Shown here: positions 33,701-46,155 of the stretch, in pieces | How the letters are laid out: each line of letters starts with the position of its first letter | Numbering within the stretch: position 1 is the stretch's first letter | Assembly (NCBI GenBank): GCA_964023205.1 | Contig: OZ026845.1 | Coordinates: forward strand, 11,852,001 to 11,916,000 | DNA: 64,000 bases | Source: Lutraria lutraria | Taxonomy: Eukaryota; Mollusca; Bivalvia; Venerida; Mactridae | Reading direction: 5' to 3' | Program-made: the position numbers and the translations under genes | The notes under the pieces: model-generated | What the model was told of the DNA's origin: nothing | The model's database searches: none | Seen by the model: the letters and a program-made list of their open reading frames with translations, nothing else

Positions 33701-36700
33701 ATGTATATTAGCCATGATTTGTAATTTAATCATACTGCGCACTGTTGACTACCTCGATATGGGGTGTTTCCCAAATGAACGTAACAATGAGTACATTCCA
33801 GTCAAGGTTTCGTGAAGAATGGGTTTACTTTCCATACATTTCAGGGTTGGCAAAAATGTAAGGTTGGTTGGGCTAGCAGAGACTAGAAACTGGTTATGGT
33901 TATGCACAGTATCATAATAAATATACCTTAAACTGTGTGGCACTTGTATTGCACAAAATGGTAGCACGGAATTCCAATAATTTCTGTAATTTATCTGCAG
34001 ATTCATCAGTGAACACACATCCCAAATTGGGATCAACTATCTTGCTGGATCTATTCGATAGAAACATGAATTATTCAAACAATGAGTATAATTAATACAA
34101 TAAAGCAGTCAATCAAAAACCTGATATTTTTCAACAATTCCATTCTCATCGAAGTGAAAGTAGACTGAAGCTGTTTGAATTGTTTCTAAGCTTATTTAAA
34201 GATCATATTCATCTCCGATTTAAAGTCTTTTTATCAATTGTTATGCTTTACACTCTGTTGACTAAACTAGTGTTCATAGGCTTTCCATTCAGGGCTGACC
34301 CTTTCCCACATATTCAACAGACAACTGACATGCTAAATAGAAAGTATGAATAAAAGGTGGGAGAGAATGACACTATATATATGTAAAAATCTAAGTTCTA
34401 ACTATTAAGTTGTCATAAGGAATTATCTGCATACTCGAACTTAACATCTGTGACCTCTCATTAAAAGGTCATTCAATATACCGATTAAGATCAATGGAGA
34501 GGCTTTATGAGCCAATAGAGAGAGTGAGGAGAGGGGCATAAAAATACCAAATACTTACTTTGTATATGAATTTAGTGCTAATGTATACTCCTTCCTTTTG
34601 AACATGAAGTTGCCTCTATCTTTCTTCATTTTTCTGATAAAAATACAGTAAAAATATATGCTTAATTCAAAAACTATTTATAAGAAATAAAAAATTAAGA
34701 GTAACAGTTTCAAAACTTACCAGATTAACATATTCAAGATGAAATGGTTTGGACCATGCAGTCACAAAAAGGAATTTTGCCATTAGGCTGATTGTTGACA
34801 TATAACCACATCAAATTATCAGACTATAAATTAGTTAGAATTTTAATAATACCTGTTCTTATTCTGGAAATAATCCCAAGTCATATCTTTAGAATCCAAA
34901 ATTAAGTCTAAATATTGAGGTAGTCTCTTACCAAGATAAAATATACATGGGAAACATTGAAAACCAATCGGAAAGAAGAGTTTTGTCACAGAAGTGACTA
35001 ATTCCCCTGCCACCGCTTTGACACTAAAAATGCTATTGTACACTATATGGCAAAGTTCGAGGGCACATAAATCTGGAATGTGCGGATCACTGGACATGGA
35101 AATTGTGTCTTACACATCTGAACTTCATGGTGATGACATATCTCAAACTTTAGAATGTGGGAGAAGTTTACTCCACAAACTTGTGAGATATCATACTATT
35201 AGTATGCATACATGTACATACTGTCCGACCGCCCGACAGAGTTACTCCAATATACTGCCTCTCAAACTACCTTCACAGGGTATAATTCTGTGGTTATTAT
35301 AGTAAAATGGTCATGATGTTGAGGAGCTTGTAAAGGTAATTTTTACTGTCATTATCTTACGCATGATTAAATCTTGTATCAAAGTCCATATCTGAGTAAT
35401 CCATAAAGCCATCAGTGGACTTCAAATGTACTGTCATCTTAAAATTGGCTAAAGGAGGTATGTCAGGCTCACTGAAAAAAAGGTCAATATAAACATAAGT
35501 TCATAGTACATGTATATAGTAATGGTAGTCCAAAATCATATTACAACAACATTCAAGAAATAAAATCATTCATCAATATTGGCCTCCTTCACCACTCCTA
35601 GAAACAAATATAAAAAATCTAAAACTTAAAATGTACTATAATTCAACAGAACATTTATCCCTAGTGATGTACCAATGTACATACAGCAGTATATGCAAAA
35701 AAACATTCAAATATTACTAGACCAAAGGACAAATCAACTTAAAAATATTAAACCCATCACCCACAGTGACACTTTATACTGAAATTTTACTAGGCGTGAG
35801 GGCCAGCTATTCCCTGAATTTTACCATACAGCATCAAACGTTTTACGTAGGATTGAGATCTGACAGTCTACTTCATTGACTGATACAACAGTACAATAAG
35901 AAGAAAATAGGCGGGGGCAATGTAAGTCACTATGAAGAAGTCCAGAGCAAGTTTAAGTTGCTGTCACAAAGCTTTACATGGCCATTTTTCTACATTAAGG
36001 TGAAGATAAAATAATTGAACTTTTAAGTATTGGACAAATCTCAAAAGCTCTAATAATATAAATATCAGAATTGTTACTAATTACTTACAGACCAAGTTCA
36101 CCGTGCATGTATTTATATCCTGATATAATGATAGCTGTCTCACCAATATTCATCAAGGCAACAGCTAGATCTAGTGCTGAAATGATACACATACAGTACA
36201 GCACACTTATAGTGAACTCTTACAAAGTGAAAAATCAGATAAAGTGACAACTTTAATTTTCCCAGAAAACAGAAGAACTGTTGAATCAGAATGAACACAA
36301 AATGTCATTTTAATGAGGTCGTGATATATAAATGTTACATGAAATTTAAATACATAATTATTTTCTTATTTGTACAGCTGAGCAACTAAAATGTACTTAC
36401 ATTGTTCAACGTCGCCATCCCCGAGAATATACGTCATATCTACAGCCGGAAACACTTTCCCTATATCTGGAATTTCTCGAATTATGTTTATGTTTACTTG
36501 GTCCCCCATCATGGGCCTCTTACCACTTCCAGGCTCAACGATCTGATACATATACAATAATTGAATATTCATAAAAAAGTATGAACATTTTACATTCACA
36601 TATAAATTTTGATCCCAATCTAGATCCTCTTGCTTGTATGTTAGTGAACACAGGATGTGGCATTCATCCTTATATTTATCCTTATCCATGTATCTCAAGG

Positions 36701-38360
36701 CTTATAATATTAATTAATACCACAGAGAAATTATTTCCACAGAGTAAGAACTGACGTTAATACTTACATGTATCAATTTTCAAAAGAATGGTTTCAAACA
36801 TTTTAACTTTTCTAATATTTTTTTATAGACTGGACAAAATATAGCTTATTTTTCAAGGGGAAGATGCCGGCTATCAGTGTCACTTTCTTAGTAAAAAACC
36901 CCAAACTAATTCATTCTCACCTTCTTTAAAAGACAACCATTGCCAAGAATATCAAGAAATTCTTCCTCTTTTTCATCTTTTTGTTCTTTTTCTTCATTGT
37001 CTACATTCTATAACATAAATAGTCAATAATAAGTTCAGGATTCACACATAAGTATATGCATGTACTACATAAATTTAATAATAATTATGATTTATAATTT
37101 AATCAAATATAATCTTTCGACAGTGTTACATTACTTTCGATAAACTACTTACCCAAGGACCTGAATAAAGAATAGCATGTTATTTTAGAGCTTAGTCTGA
37201 CCTGCTTCCATGGTCGAGTGGTTAAGGACATTGACTTCAAGTCACTGTAACCTATCACTGATAGAGGTTGTGGGTTCGAGCCCAGCTACCAACCATGTCT
37301 CCTTATGCGAGAAGGTAGGCAGTTGTTTACGTAGGATGGGAGTCTAGTACTGGTTCCTCCAAGGAACAATCGTTAGGAGAACGGTCCGCCTCATAGTCAT
37401 ATATCTCTAACTGTTGAAAAGTGGCGTAAAACTCAAACAAACAAACTAGTCAATCTTACTGCAAATAATTGAGAAACATGTCCAGATATTGAAAATAAAT
37501 AAAACTTGAGTCTGATCCATGTAAAATGATTGATCAGTTAAAAAGTTTGTAAATGGTCTGTTGTATTATTCCTCTTCATAAATTATTGCATTGATATCCT
37601 GATTTATTTCATAGGGTTGTAGGAATCATAAATACACAGAAATCATCAAAACTGATATCTCAGGTGAACATACTGGATAAAAAAGTAAATGAAATATGAA
37701 AACCTGAGTCTGTTGAGGATCAGATGAGCTTTGTTTGATTCCATCATCTTTTGATTCAGTTTGTGCTTCATCCATCTCTGAATGGACTTTTTTAGTCTGA
37801 GTACTAGTTTTTTCTTCAGCTACAGGCACTGAAGGTGTGGTGTTAATCTCTGCATTAGATGTGTCAGAAGGTGACTTGGTGTCTTGTATAACATCACTGT
37901 TTGTACATGTGTCACCGCCACCATTAACATCTGGTTCCTGCGAGTACAGTGGTAAAACAGAAACAATTGATTAACACATTTTTAACATTATTTGTGATAA
38001 TTTTCCAAACTAACAAAAGAATCAAGTATGAAATGACAGCAAGTATGCCTATCAAAATAGAATAAATGCTGAAGTCTTACATGGTAAAAGAATTAAACAA
38101 ATTGTAAAATGAAATGCATATCATTTTCGTGACATTGTCATGAACACAATGGTGAGTACCATCAGAAAATTAGATATGATATGGTTATTATGGTGGTTTG
38201 ATCATCTCAGAAAACTTGAAATCCTTATATTTTCTCTTTTAATAAGCAAGATAACAGTCATGTAGGCAGGTTTGAATTAGTACTGCAGGAAAAAGTAATA
38301 AACAGGACCAACCTTTTCAGGAAAGTTTTGGCCGGTATCACCGGTACTCGACATTTAAAT
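27761..38360 (-). CDS. FKBP8: FKBP8 (FKBP38): membrane-anchored FKBP/TPR co-chaperone
   Basis: Twelve exons (38313-38360 with ATG at 38354, 37704-37937, 36921-37007, 36401-36542, 36089-36176, 35361-35471, 34559-34633, 33927-34050, 33363-33452, 32743-32823, 32362-32505, 27761-27853) join in phase to 1,311 bp, 436 residues. Residues 15-105 are acidic and low-complexity. EEEFLDILGNGCLLKK opens the FKBP domain (about 105-222). Residues 235-358 form three TPR-like helix pairs, including KRKEYTLALNSYTK and SYSKAYCRLGQ. Residues 414-431 (GATVLGAGVVGLAGIGIY) form the tail anchor before RYMNH. FKBP8 sits on the outer mitochondrial and ER membranes, binds HSP90 through its TPRs, and works in anti-apoptotic and mitophagy pathways. 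The exon before the anchor ends in phase 0, and so does a decayed large exon (28852-31797) in that intron. The ATG exon begins at a splice acceptor, so there is a separate leader exon. Confidence 0.92.
28852..31797 (-). pseudogene. Decayed 2.9-kb repeat-coding exon inside FKBP8
   Basis: Between FKBP8 exons 11 and 12, a 2,946-bp block (982 x 3) has an acceptor at its 5' side (CATTTCCAG|ATATTT) and a phase-0 donor at its 3' side (CAAAAG|GTATAT) that suits exon 12. It holds long minus-strand open stretches (30079-31255, 29406-30122 and 29017-29382 among others). They are separated by apparent one-base shifts, all at short homopolymers (31789-31794, 31475-31478, 30090-30096 and about 29431-29437), and by in-frame stops at 31288-31290, 31252-31254 and 29014-29016. 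The encoded sequence is acidic and low-complexity. It carries five copies of a motif D-(L/F/I)-E-x-(5)-(A/G)-x-(W/C)-x-R-I-x-G. It could be a dying cassette exon, or a live exon damaged by assembly errors. No known domain is recognised. Confidence 0.55.
28866..29310 (-). repeat. Direct duplication inside the FKBP8 large exon
   Basis: About 100 bp at 28885-28985 matches 29200-29305 (shared CTTCCACTGAAG and TTCAGCTTCATTTA, then GTCTTCTGAC). This gives the last two protein motif copies, DAWTRITGKSEDINEAEYPS and DACTRIRGRSEDLNEAEHTS. The spacing is about 320 bp. It is the most recent duplication within the block. Confidence 0.7.
37198..37447 (+). mobile_element. tRNA-Ser/Leu-derived SINE, near full length
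   Basis: The head has box A-like TGGTCGAGTGGTTAAGG and box B-like GTGGGTTCGAGCCC, with a long variable arm as in class II tRNAs. A body with GTCTAGTACTGGTTCCTCC follows, then a tail ending AAAACTCAAACAAACAAAC. The head does not fold into a sound tRNA (no acceptable anticodon). Related copies are at 39523-39660 (5' part) and 60476-60560 (tail, minus strand). It lies in FKBP8 intron 2. Confidence 0.75.
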
Positions 38361-39010
38361 CTGAAAATAAACTAAAATCAATACAGATTTGTTTCAAATT
38401 ATGAGAAAACTGGGTTTTTCAGTGAAAATATAAACAGTATCCGGGAGACATCATGACCTGTTAGTAGAAATCAAATAAGAGAACAAATGCCAGAGGTTAT
38501 CAATCTTGAGATAGATCTTCAAGTAATAATCTCCTATCTCAACCTATTTCTGACCAATTTGCATTTCAACAGTACCAGTAAGTGTAAGTTTGTGTTAAAT
38601 TATAGCCTAATGTTATATTGATTAGCTACAAGTAAAACATAATTAGTAATTGTGGATTTTCTCCTACTTACAACTATGAGTGTCTTAGCTAAGATATTCA
38701 AATTACAACAGCATCTAAGAAACTAAGTAAAGTGTAGTCAGATATATTTGAACAGCTAAGCACATTCAGCCCTTTTGTGGGGGATTTAACAGGAAAATGA
38801 TGGTCCTTTCAATGGAGGAAATATGTCAGACATTGAACATTTTAACATTGATAAAATTTTAATAACTTAATAATAAGCACACAATACTTGAACAAGTAAG
38901 ATACCAATGAGTCAATGACCACATGTTTATTTGTTCTTTGCATGAAGGCAATGTCTCTGTTGCTGCATTTTAACTTTTCAATAATTCTTTTAGATACGCT
39001 ATGCAGTCAT

Positions 39011-39447
39011 TAGTGTTGTAAAATCGGACTTCAATGAAAATCGATCATCAAATCGAATCGGAAAGGGTGTTTCGATTCACAATCGGAAAATAATCAACAG
39101 CAAATTTGTATCCTTATTTGACGAACTTATTTGGTTGTAACTTGTTTACCGTACAATATATAGTCTGAGTCATAAAATTCCGAAATCCAAAATACTTTCA
39201 GACTGATGACCTGAACTTCCCTGGAAAAAGGGAAAATTTCATTCATGTTTTTTCATATAACAGTCACCACCTTTGTTTAAATACACACAATGCCCGAAAG
39301 TAGTGGAAAGAAGACAGTTGCTCAAATAATGGCGGTGGTCTACCGACTTGTAACGACATCGATTTAACACCACTAACATTGATAGTCGCCGACCTGAAGC
39401 GGTCAGCAACGATTATTCAATTATAATCGATTATCATTACATCACTA
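39011..39447 (-). mobile_element. hAT-type MITE, copy 2
   Basis: It is the reverse orientation of the element at 22721-23120: it starts TAGTGTTGTAAAATCGG and ends CATTACATCACTA. Flanks GCAGTCAT and GCAGTTGT agree at 6 of 8 bases, an older target duplication. It lies upstream of the FKBP8 coding start, within the likely leader intron. Confidence 0.75.
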
Positions 39448-39522
39448 GCAGTTGTTACTGTTTTTTCGATACGCTATATGCAGTTGTTTCTATTTTTATT
39501 TCCTTATTACTGTTTTTTAACC

Positions 39523-39660
39523 CTCCTCCTCGGTCAAGTGGTTAATGTCGCCAATTTCAAATCACTGTAACCTCTCACTGATAGAGGATTGTGGGTTTGA
39601 GCCTAGCTATGGCAGACAGGAGTCTAGTACTGGTTCTTCATTAAATACTACTACAGCTTA
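39523..39660 (+). mobile_element. SINE, 5' part, second copy
   Basis: It shares CACTGATAGAGG, TGTGGGTTTGAGCC and GAGTCTAGTACTGGTTCTT with the SINE at 37198-37447, and then diverges. Confidence 0.65.
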
Positions 39661-40465
39661 TCTTTGGTCTAACTGCCCATTTGACCATATGGTCATTTCA
39701 GGGATGCTCCAGATAGACTTTAAATCTGTATTCTTATTTTGCATGTTTTATGCTGGTTCTTTATCGTGCCCGGTGTAAAGCACCGTTACACACCTCACAG
39801 TCAAAAACGATTCCCGTGATTTTTGAAACACAGTCACTGTACATCTATCAGTAGAGTTGCCTTGGGATGGGGACATTAAAAAAAGCATCACTGAAACATC
39901 AGAAGGCAGAGATTCAAACCAACAACCTTTCATTCAGTAGCCCAGTGCATTACCACTATAGACCACCAATTCTTACCCACCGAAGTATTATACAAAAAAT
40001 ATCAAGAAAATAATATATTCAATGTGCATCACAGATTCGGAAGATCCGTCATCTGAGATACAACTCCTTTCCCCACAAAAAAATTCTAACCATTTCCAGT
40101 GATAAAATGTACATGTAAACGTGTTGTCAAAATGGCACTTATGACATTGATGACCACATGCAAATATCATCACTGACATACTTGAACAGAAATAGATCAT
40201 GATGATGCAAACCAGGCATTTCACTACAAAATTCCATTCGGAAAAACATATACCTGTAATAATTCCAACAGCATACACTAAAAGAACACGACTAAACTAT
40301 ATTCCAAGTCTATGTCCTAGAATTCGGAATGTCAACAGGTCGGATGACGAAATTGAAAGTAGACTCGAATTTGTAAAACTGTAAGTCACTTCGGTAAACA
40401 TACACAGCATGAGATAACAGCAATTTATTATCTGAACCCTAATACAAAGAAATCATTTTTTCTCA

Positions 40466-40600
40466 CCTTCAATCAATATGTATCGGCTAAATTATTACTT
40501 TCGTTCTCAGTTGCGAGGTCGTGTGGAGCCGATGTTGTTATCGTAAAGCGAACAATAGCCGGTTTTTTACGACATATCATTTCCGATCCCAATTTCATGT
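40466..40600 (-). other. Candidate FKBP8 non-coding leader exon and promoter
   Basis: The FKBP8 start-codon exon begins right after a splice acceptor (TTATTTTCAG|ATTTAA), so an upstream exon is required. A strong donor, GAAG|GTGAGAAAAA, closes a CpG-containing segment at 40466-40600 that includes TCGTAAAAAACCGGC and CCACACGACCTCGC on the minus strand. This is the best candidate. The right boundary and transcription start are guesses. Confidence 0.4.
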
Positions 40601-40924
40601 TGTCGGCAAATAAACCTAGGAAACATCTGCTATTTAAAAAGTGTTCTTAATATTAATAACCTTTAGGCTATTAAGCAAATAGTTCTTATCTTTTGCAAAA
40701 GTTCTGCAATGTCGTAAAATTATAACGCTCACATTTACGACATAAACTGGTACCAGCTGACTCTGCGTGTGCCATTAGTGCACTGCAGTGTGGAATGAAA
40801 ACCAGTTTAGTTTCGATCCAAGACATTTCAACCCCAAACACACTGTTACGGTGAGTAAGCGCTCCGTGTGTCAATTGCTTAATTTTTATCTGGATTGGTT
40901 TAGCTTGTCGAGTAATAGGAGTGG

Positions 40925-41030
40925 GAAATAATGTTCCCGATGCGTGGCTCGAACACGCGACTTCCTGCTCGCAATAGCAAGACAAATGAGTTGCTCTACC
41001 AAACGACTTACTAGCCAATTTATAAACTGA
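40925..41030 (-). repeat. tRNA-like SINE head, minus strand
   Basis: On the minus strand, GTCGTTTGGTAGAGCAACTC (box A-like) and GTCGCGTGTTCGAGCCACGC (box B) are spaced as in a tRNA, but the acceptor arms do not pair, so it is called a SINE or tRNA pseudogene. Confidence 0.45.
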
Positions 41031-41799
41031 TAAATGCAAATACTGTATACATGTACCATACTTCTACATTACTCCTTCCTTATCGCGAAAACCACATACC
41101 CTTTTGACTATAACCCAGCCTTTGCTTCAGCCTGGATTCCAAGTTCCAAGGCTAGACTGTAGTCCAAAGAATTGTACACTACAGATATCAAGACATTTTT
41201 TCAATTTTCGATAACGGGCAATAGATGAAATAGCAAAATCATAAATGGATTGCTTGTACGTCTCATAAATTAGACTCGTCAGTCTGACTACATATCTCAC
41301 ACCAGCCTAACTTATTCAGCTTTTCAGTTTGAAGATTTCTTGAACAAATTTTGAAGGGCCATCCATTGATGGTCAGTTTGTGATGGCAAGACGTGTACAC
41401 TAAAATGTTCGATTTGGCCCCGTCCTGCACAGGCTGAGAGGATGGCCTGTCCGAATCGGTTTATGAAATGTAATAGGAGGAGAAAAATACTTATGTACCT
41501 GATGCATGGCTTGAATTTTTAATCCATGACCTGATTCCAAATCAAATAATCTATCAACTTGAACTGTGCTGATCGGGCTGTTAAAATTAATATTACAGCC
41601 AATTTATTAATACAATTTACAAATACATGTTTGTATTAATATATTACATACTTCTACACAGTTTTGTGGTATTTCATTTATTAATTGCACCGTTTCCATT
41701 TACGAATGTACGTTAATACCAGAAAATTTGTAAACAAATCGTCTGACTATTGTATTATCTAGGACTGTCACCGTATATAATGGTCCCAGGTTTTATACA

Positions 41800-41934
41800 G
41801 TATTTTTGTTGTTTACGATATAAAATATGTCAATGTTTCATAACTTTCATTATTCATTAATGCCGCAAAAACAGGTTATACCATCCTATTCTTGAATAAA
41901 CTTGACCTTTTCACTGTCATGGAGATGTAAATAT
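41800..41934 (+). other. Putative SNRNP35 5' UTR exon
   Basis: A consensus donor (AATAT|GTAAGT at 41935) precedes the acceptor TTTTTTTCAG that ends at 42040, directly before the SNRNP35 ATG. The upstream limit of the exon cannot be placed from sequence alone. Confidence 0.4.
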
Positions 41935-42040
41935 GTAAGTAAAAAAAACTAAAATGTATTATAATATCTTGATATATATTCCCTGGTTTAATAATGATGC
42001 TATGAAACATTGATTCAATATTTTATGGGATTTTTTTCAG

Positions 42041-42799
42041 ATGATGGATTGGGCTTCCGTACCAAAAGCATATGATGCACTGAAAGCTGGTAGCATAGAT
42101 GGTACAGATGACTGCCCTCATGATAAGGCTGTTGCACGTGCAATGTGTGCAAAGTACAAGCCTAACAGGAATGTAGTTGGAATACCTGAGAATACAATTT
42201 TCATTGGACGATTGAGTCCCAACACAGATGAGGACTCACTAGGGTATGTTTTCAGTGAATATGGAGAAATCAAGAGATTACGACTTGTTCGAGACATTGT
42301 CACAGGTTTCTCGAGATGTTATGCCTTTATAGAGTACTGTGATGAAGAATGCGCGTATAAAGCTCAGAGAGATGCACACGGATCGGTAATCGATGAAAAG
42401 GAAGTATATGTTGATCATGAATGTGAAAGAAAATTGAAGGGATGGGTACCAAGAAGACTCGGTGGAGGTATTGGTGGGAAGAAAGAATCTGGGCAGTTAA
42501 GGTTTGGAGGAAAATCTAGACCCTTTAAAAAACCTTTTGATGTGAATAGTATTCAGAAACCTGATGGTGATACATTCAAAGAGAGACTTCATGCTGTTGA
42601 AAGAGGTGAAAAAAGTGAAAGATTTGGTGGTAGGAGAGAAAGAACATATGATCGAAGAAATCAAGATCGATATTATAACAATAATGGAAGAAGTGATAGA
42701 CGCCGAAGATCGAGATCATCTGAAAGACGAAGATCACGTGACAGGTCAACAAAATCTAGATATTCCCGTCAGCGTTCTAGGAGTAGTGAAAGAAGATGA
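42041..42799 (+). CDS. SNRNP35: U11/U12 small nuclear ribonucleoprotein 35 kDa protein
   Basis: This is a single-exon coding sequence of 252 residues, preceded by a splice acceptor that ends exactly at its ATG. It is a subunit of the U11 and U11/U12 particles that recognise U12-type introns in the nucleus, the functional counterpart of U1-70K. The N-terminal signature DALKAGSIDGTDDCPHDKAV is diagnostic. An RRM spans about 50-128, with RNP2 IFIGRL (53-58) and RNP1 RCYAFIEY (92-99). Then KGWVPRRLGGG and KKESGQLRFGG follow, both highly conserved in this family. The tail (197-252) is rich in Arg/Ser and Arg/Asp, as in the human protein of similar length (about 246). The start MMDW matches the human MNDW; either Met could be used. 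The gene is transcribed away from FKBP8, its 5' neighbour. Confidence 0.96.
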   Translation: MMDWASVPKAYDALKAGSIDGTDDCPHDKAVARAMCAKYKPNRNVVGIPENTIFIGRLSPNTDEDSLGYVFSEYGEIKRLRLVRDIVTGFSRCYAFIEYCDEECAYKAQRDAHGSVIDEKEVYVDHECERKLKGWVPRRLGGGIGGKKESGQLRFGGKSRPFKKPFDVNSIQKPDGDTFKERLHAVERGEKSERFGGRRERTYDRRNQDRYYNNNGRSDRRRRSRSSERRRSRDRSTKSRYSRQRSRSSERR

Positions 42800-44720
42800 T
42801 CAATCTTTGATTTATGAAACCTTTTTGAAATTGTTACATTTATGTACTTATATACACCCATTCTCAGCCTATTTGGCTCAAATCTATAGGTATATTATAT
42901 ATATAGACAATAAGTGCACTGACTTCAGGTTTACATGTTTGAACCCTGAACATGACACATGATTGTTCTCTCAGAAGACTTGGCTGTTACTTACGGAGAA
43001 CAAGGTTAACTCTGGTACGAAATCCAGGAAAACTGTCCATTGATGTATACTGGTAACTGAAATACAAATAACAGTCTCCACCTGTCAGTAGACCTGCATG
43101 ATTTGTTTGATGGGGTTTTGTAAATGTTGTTAGTTTACTTTACAAGGGCATACTTTTATTCAGTCTTTGTTGTCTAGGACATGTAATAGTGGATTAGAAG
43201 ATAAAAATAGTCTCTTAACTGTTTTCATATCCGCTTCTAAAAATTGATCTTGTATGCATAACCAACTGTCCAAAATGTTGCACAGTTAATTTATTTTAGG
43301 TTACATTGTAAACACCTCCATTTGTTCAGTAATATTTGCAATTCTTTCTACAACTTATCCAAATTTGTGCCATAGTTATCGTTCTTTCAAGGCCGTGGTT
43401 TTGTATGTTGGATTTGTAACCCAGCAATCCGATTTCAATTCCCGGTTGCTGCAGGTCATAGCTTTTCATGAAAATGTGGGAGTTTTTGCTAAGTTAAACT
43501 TGATAGCTATACATGAATGTTTTTTTATTGAGTAGTGTCAAATAATACAGTTGTATGAGTTAAATTGTTTCATGATCTTACTAAAAAATTGCAACGAGAT
43601 TTGATCTTTATTTTTGCCCTATACTTGCATTTGTCTAGATCATAACGCATGAAATAATAATGATCTTGTGACAAGTAATATTCTTACATTTGTTTTAATT
43701 CATACACTTTAACATCTATGGCACAGGTGATGACGTTATTGCATTGTCGATGCCAATTACATTATATTTTTCAAAATATCAACTGCATATATTTTTTTAC
43801 ATTTTTCATGATCAGTCCTCTACTACTTAACTCCTCTTTGTTGAATATCCTACCATCTATGAAATACTTTTACCATTTATAATCTAAAGATCTGCAAACT
43901 GTTGATTTCTTTGCTGCCGATTGAAACGTTTAAATAGTCTAATTTGGTGTTTTAAATCTAAAGAGATGCACACTTTAATAATAATTTTTTGTTCTTTTGT
44001 TCTACGGTATTAATTGAATGCCATTTGTGCAAACAAACTCTCATTTAGCACTGATAATAAATATACCTTGAAAGAAAATAGTGTGACTGTAAGCCACAAT
44101 ATTTGTGAACTTAATGACTTCTTAAACTGTTACAAGGTTATTAAGTGAAAAGTAACATTTAAGCCCATAAATACCGCCATAACAAAAAACAAAAACACCA
44201 TGGTTTATAAATATGATCTGCAGCAGAAAACCATTAATAATGTTTAGTATACAACATATTTTATTAGAATTGCATATTTTTTTCGGCATGTTTGCTTAGC
44301 TCATTAATTTTTGCATGTGTTAATTGAAAGATCTATTAGTTATTTAGTAATATAATGATGTCAATAGACTTACTTGTCTACCAACTTTGTTGACACACCT
44401 CATATTATGCTCGTATGTATGATAATCACTTGTCAATGTACTTATTATTTCTGATAATGTTAGAATTATTTTTGGTAATTATGTAATTTATACATACTTT
44501 ACAATGCATTATGTGTTATATATGGCATGTTACTGCTTCTCACATGAAAGCTGTAATTAAATAAATTGTACATATTATTATACATGTAGTTAGATCTAGT
44601 TTTTGATAAAAAACATGGTGCTGGACTGAATGTTAGGCTGATACTATTAATTATAAGTCAGAATTTTCTGTTAGATGTGCTATTTATTTAAGTTTTGATG
44701 TAATGCAAATAAAAATATAA
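42800..44720 (+). other. SNRNP35 3' UTR and following AT-rich sequence
   Basis: AATAAA signals occur near 44057, 44565 and 44706; any could end the transcript. A SINE-like segment at 43388-43500 lies inside. No coding exon is recognised. Confidence 0.4.
43388..43500 (+). repeat. tRNA-derived SINE family 2, copy 1
   Basis: GGATTTGTAACCCAGCAATC, then CAATTCCCGGTTGCTGCAGG and TTTTCATGAAAAT, resemble 52108-52260 (GATGGATTTGTAATCCGG, GATTCCCAGTCGCGACAGG, TTCCATGAAAAT) and a decayed copy at 49880-49985. Confidence 0.5.
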
Positions 44721-46155
44721 GCATGAGTGTGTAAAAGTAATGTAATGCTTGATAATGTATCAAAGTACTTTCAGCTAACTAAACCCAGTTTTCCTATGTA
44801 AGTTTTTATTGACTTCAAGTGATTGATTCAATTATACAGGAGAATATGATTCAACATATTTATCTGACATACTGGTATATCATTAGTGTGTAAAAAAGTT
44901 GATTGGGTGATATGCAAAATTTGATATTAAAATTCTTTTCTTATACATGTATGTATAACCAGGTACATATATTAACTTAACTGAAATTTGTTTATACAGT
45001 AGAAACCCTCTAGATAATTTCCCCTGCAAATCAGTTAAATTTTCTGATCACAATTTCTAAACTGTAATTTTACTCATAAATAGGTCTCCTCTAAATTCTG
45101 CTCATTGATGAACATTTTTCCGTAAAGGTCACTACTATAAAATAATGAAGCATTAATACTGACTTAACATAATATAACATATCTTTATTTCTCTCAATAC
45201 ATGCAATATACAATGTACAAACATGAGGACATTACATTCATACAAGGACTTGAAGTATACTGGTAAGTCAAAGTTAGTGAGTGCAGAAATGGCAGCACTT
45301 GCCTACATGTCGAGGGTTCACAGCAAAACTGTTGTAACTGTATTTTTCTCGATTTTCAGGAGGAAAAAGCCTTTTATTTTCATAAAAAATGACTTTTTGG
45401 TGAAACAAATGGGAAGGTTTATGATAAATTTAACAACCTTTATTATAAGATTTCCACATTAGATATTCATTATAATTGCTAAGAAATAAAATTGTGTATG
45501 TCGTATCTACATGTACATGTATATTTTTTATACTATGATATCACTTTGTATCAATTTACATGTATGTTGTATGTGTGACGTTAGAACAAAACTAACTAAA
45601 ACTTGCGGTCTTATAAATATATAAACTGTACATACAAATCAAACAGTCCTTACATGGTAATTTTGAATTCTCGGTCCAAGATAAAATTTTTATCATTCTA
45701 AATATTTTTCAGTCAAATTAGATGTTTGCAAGATATGTTTGTAAAGCAACATATTGATATCATTGATGATACAAATTTGAGATTTTGAGCAGGTATATAG
45801 ATTTATCTCTTGTTTTGTAACACTGGGCATGTCCATTTATTTTCTATACTGATATTTATTGAAACAAATTAAGTTGTGGCAATGTTAAAGTTAGGAATTC
45901 TGAGTCTTGGTTTATTCTCTAATTTGTTAAGTTCTTCCTATGTATTATTGCTATTGTTACTGTATTGTGCAGAATTATGACTTGTGATTCCTGATTCATC
46001 GCTTACTCTTTCTAGTACTACATTGTAGTAGTTTTTGTTTTTTTAGTGAATCTGCCAATAGTTGCATTCCCATGCGTGCTAACGACAATTTCTTTCCAAT
46101 ATTGGTGATGTCTGGCTTAGAGTGCGAATCATTATAAAGTTAGTCACTGAACATG

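Noticed and set aside
37204..37275. A class II tRNA gene (Ser or Leu)
   Set aside because: Box A and box B are good but the anticodon arm gives no usual anticodon, and the SINE body and tail follow directly.
40925..41030. A minus-strand tRNA gene
   Set aside because: Promoter boxes are present but the acceptor stem does not pair; it is better explained as a SINE head.
42564..42962. 132-codon frame overlapping SNRNP35
   Set aside because: It is a shadow of the Arg/Ser-rich tail of SNRNP35 in another frame.
45223..45462. 79-codon frame at the start of the gene-poor stretch
   Set aside because: It has no family match, no consensus splice context and unremarkable composition.
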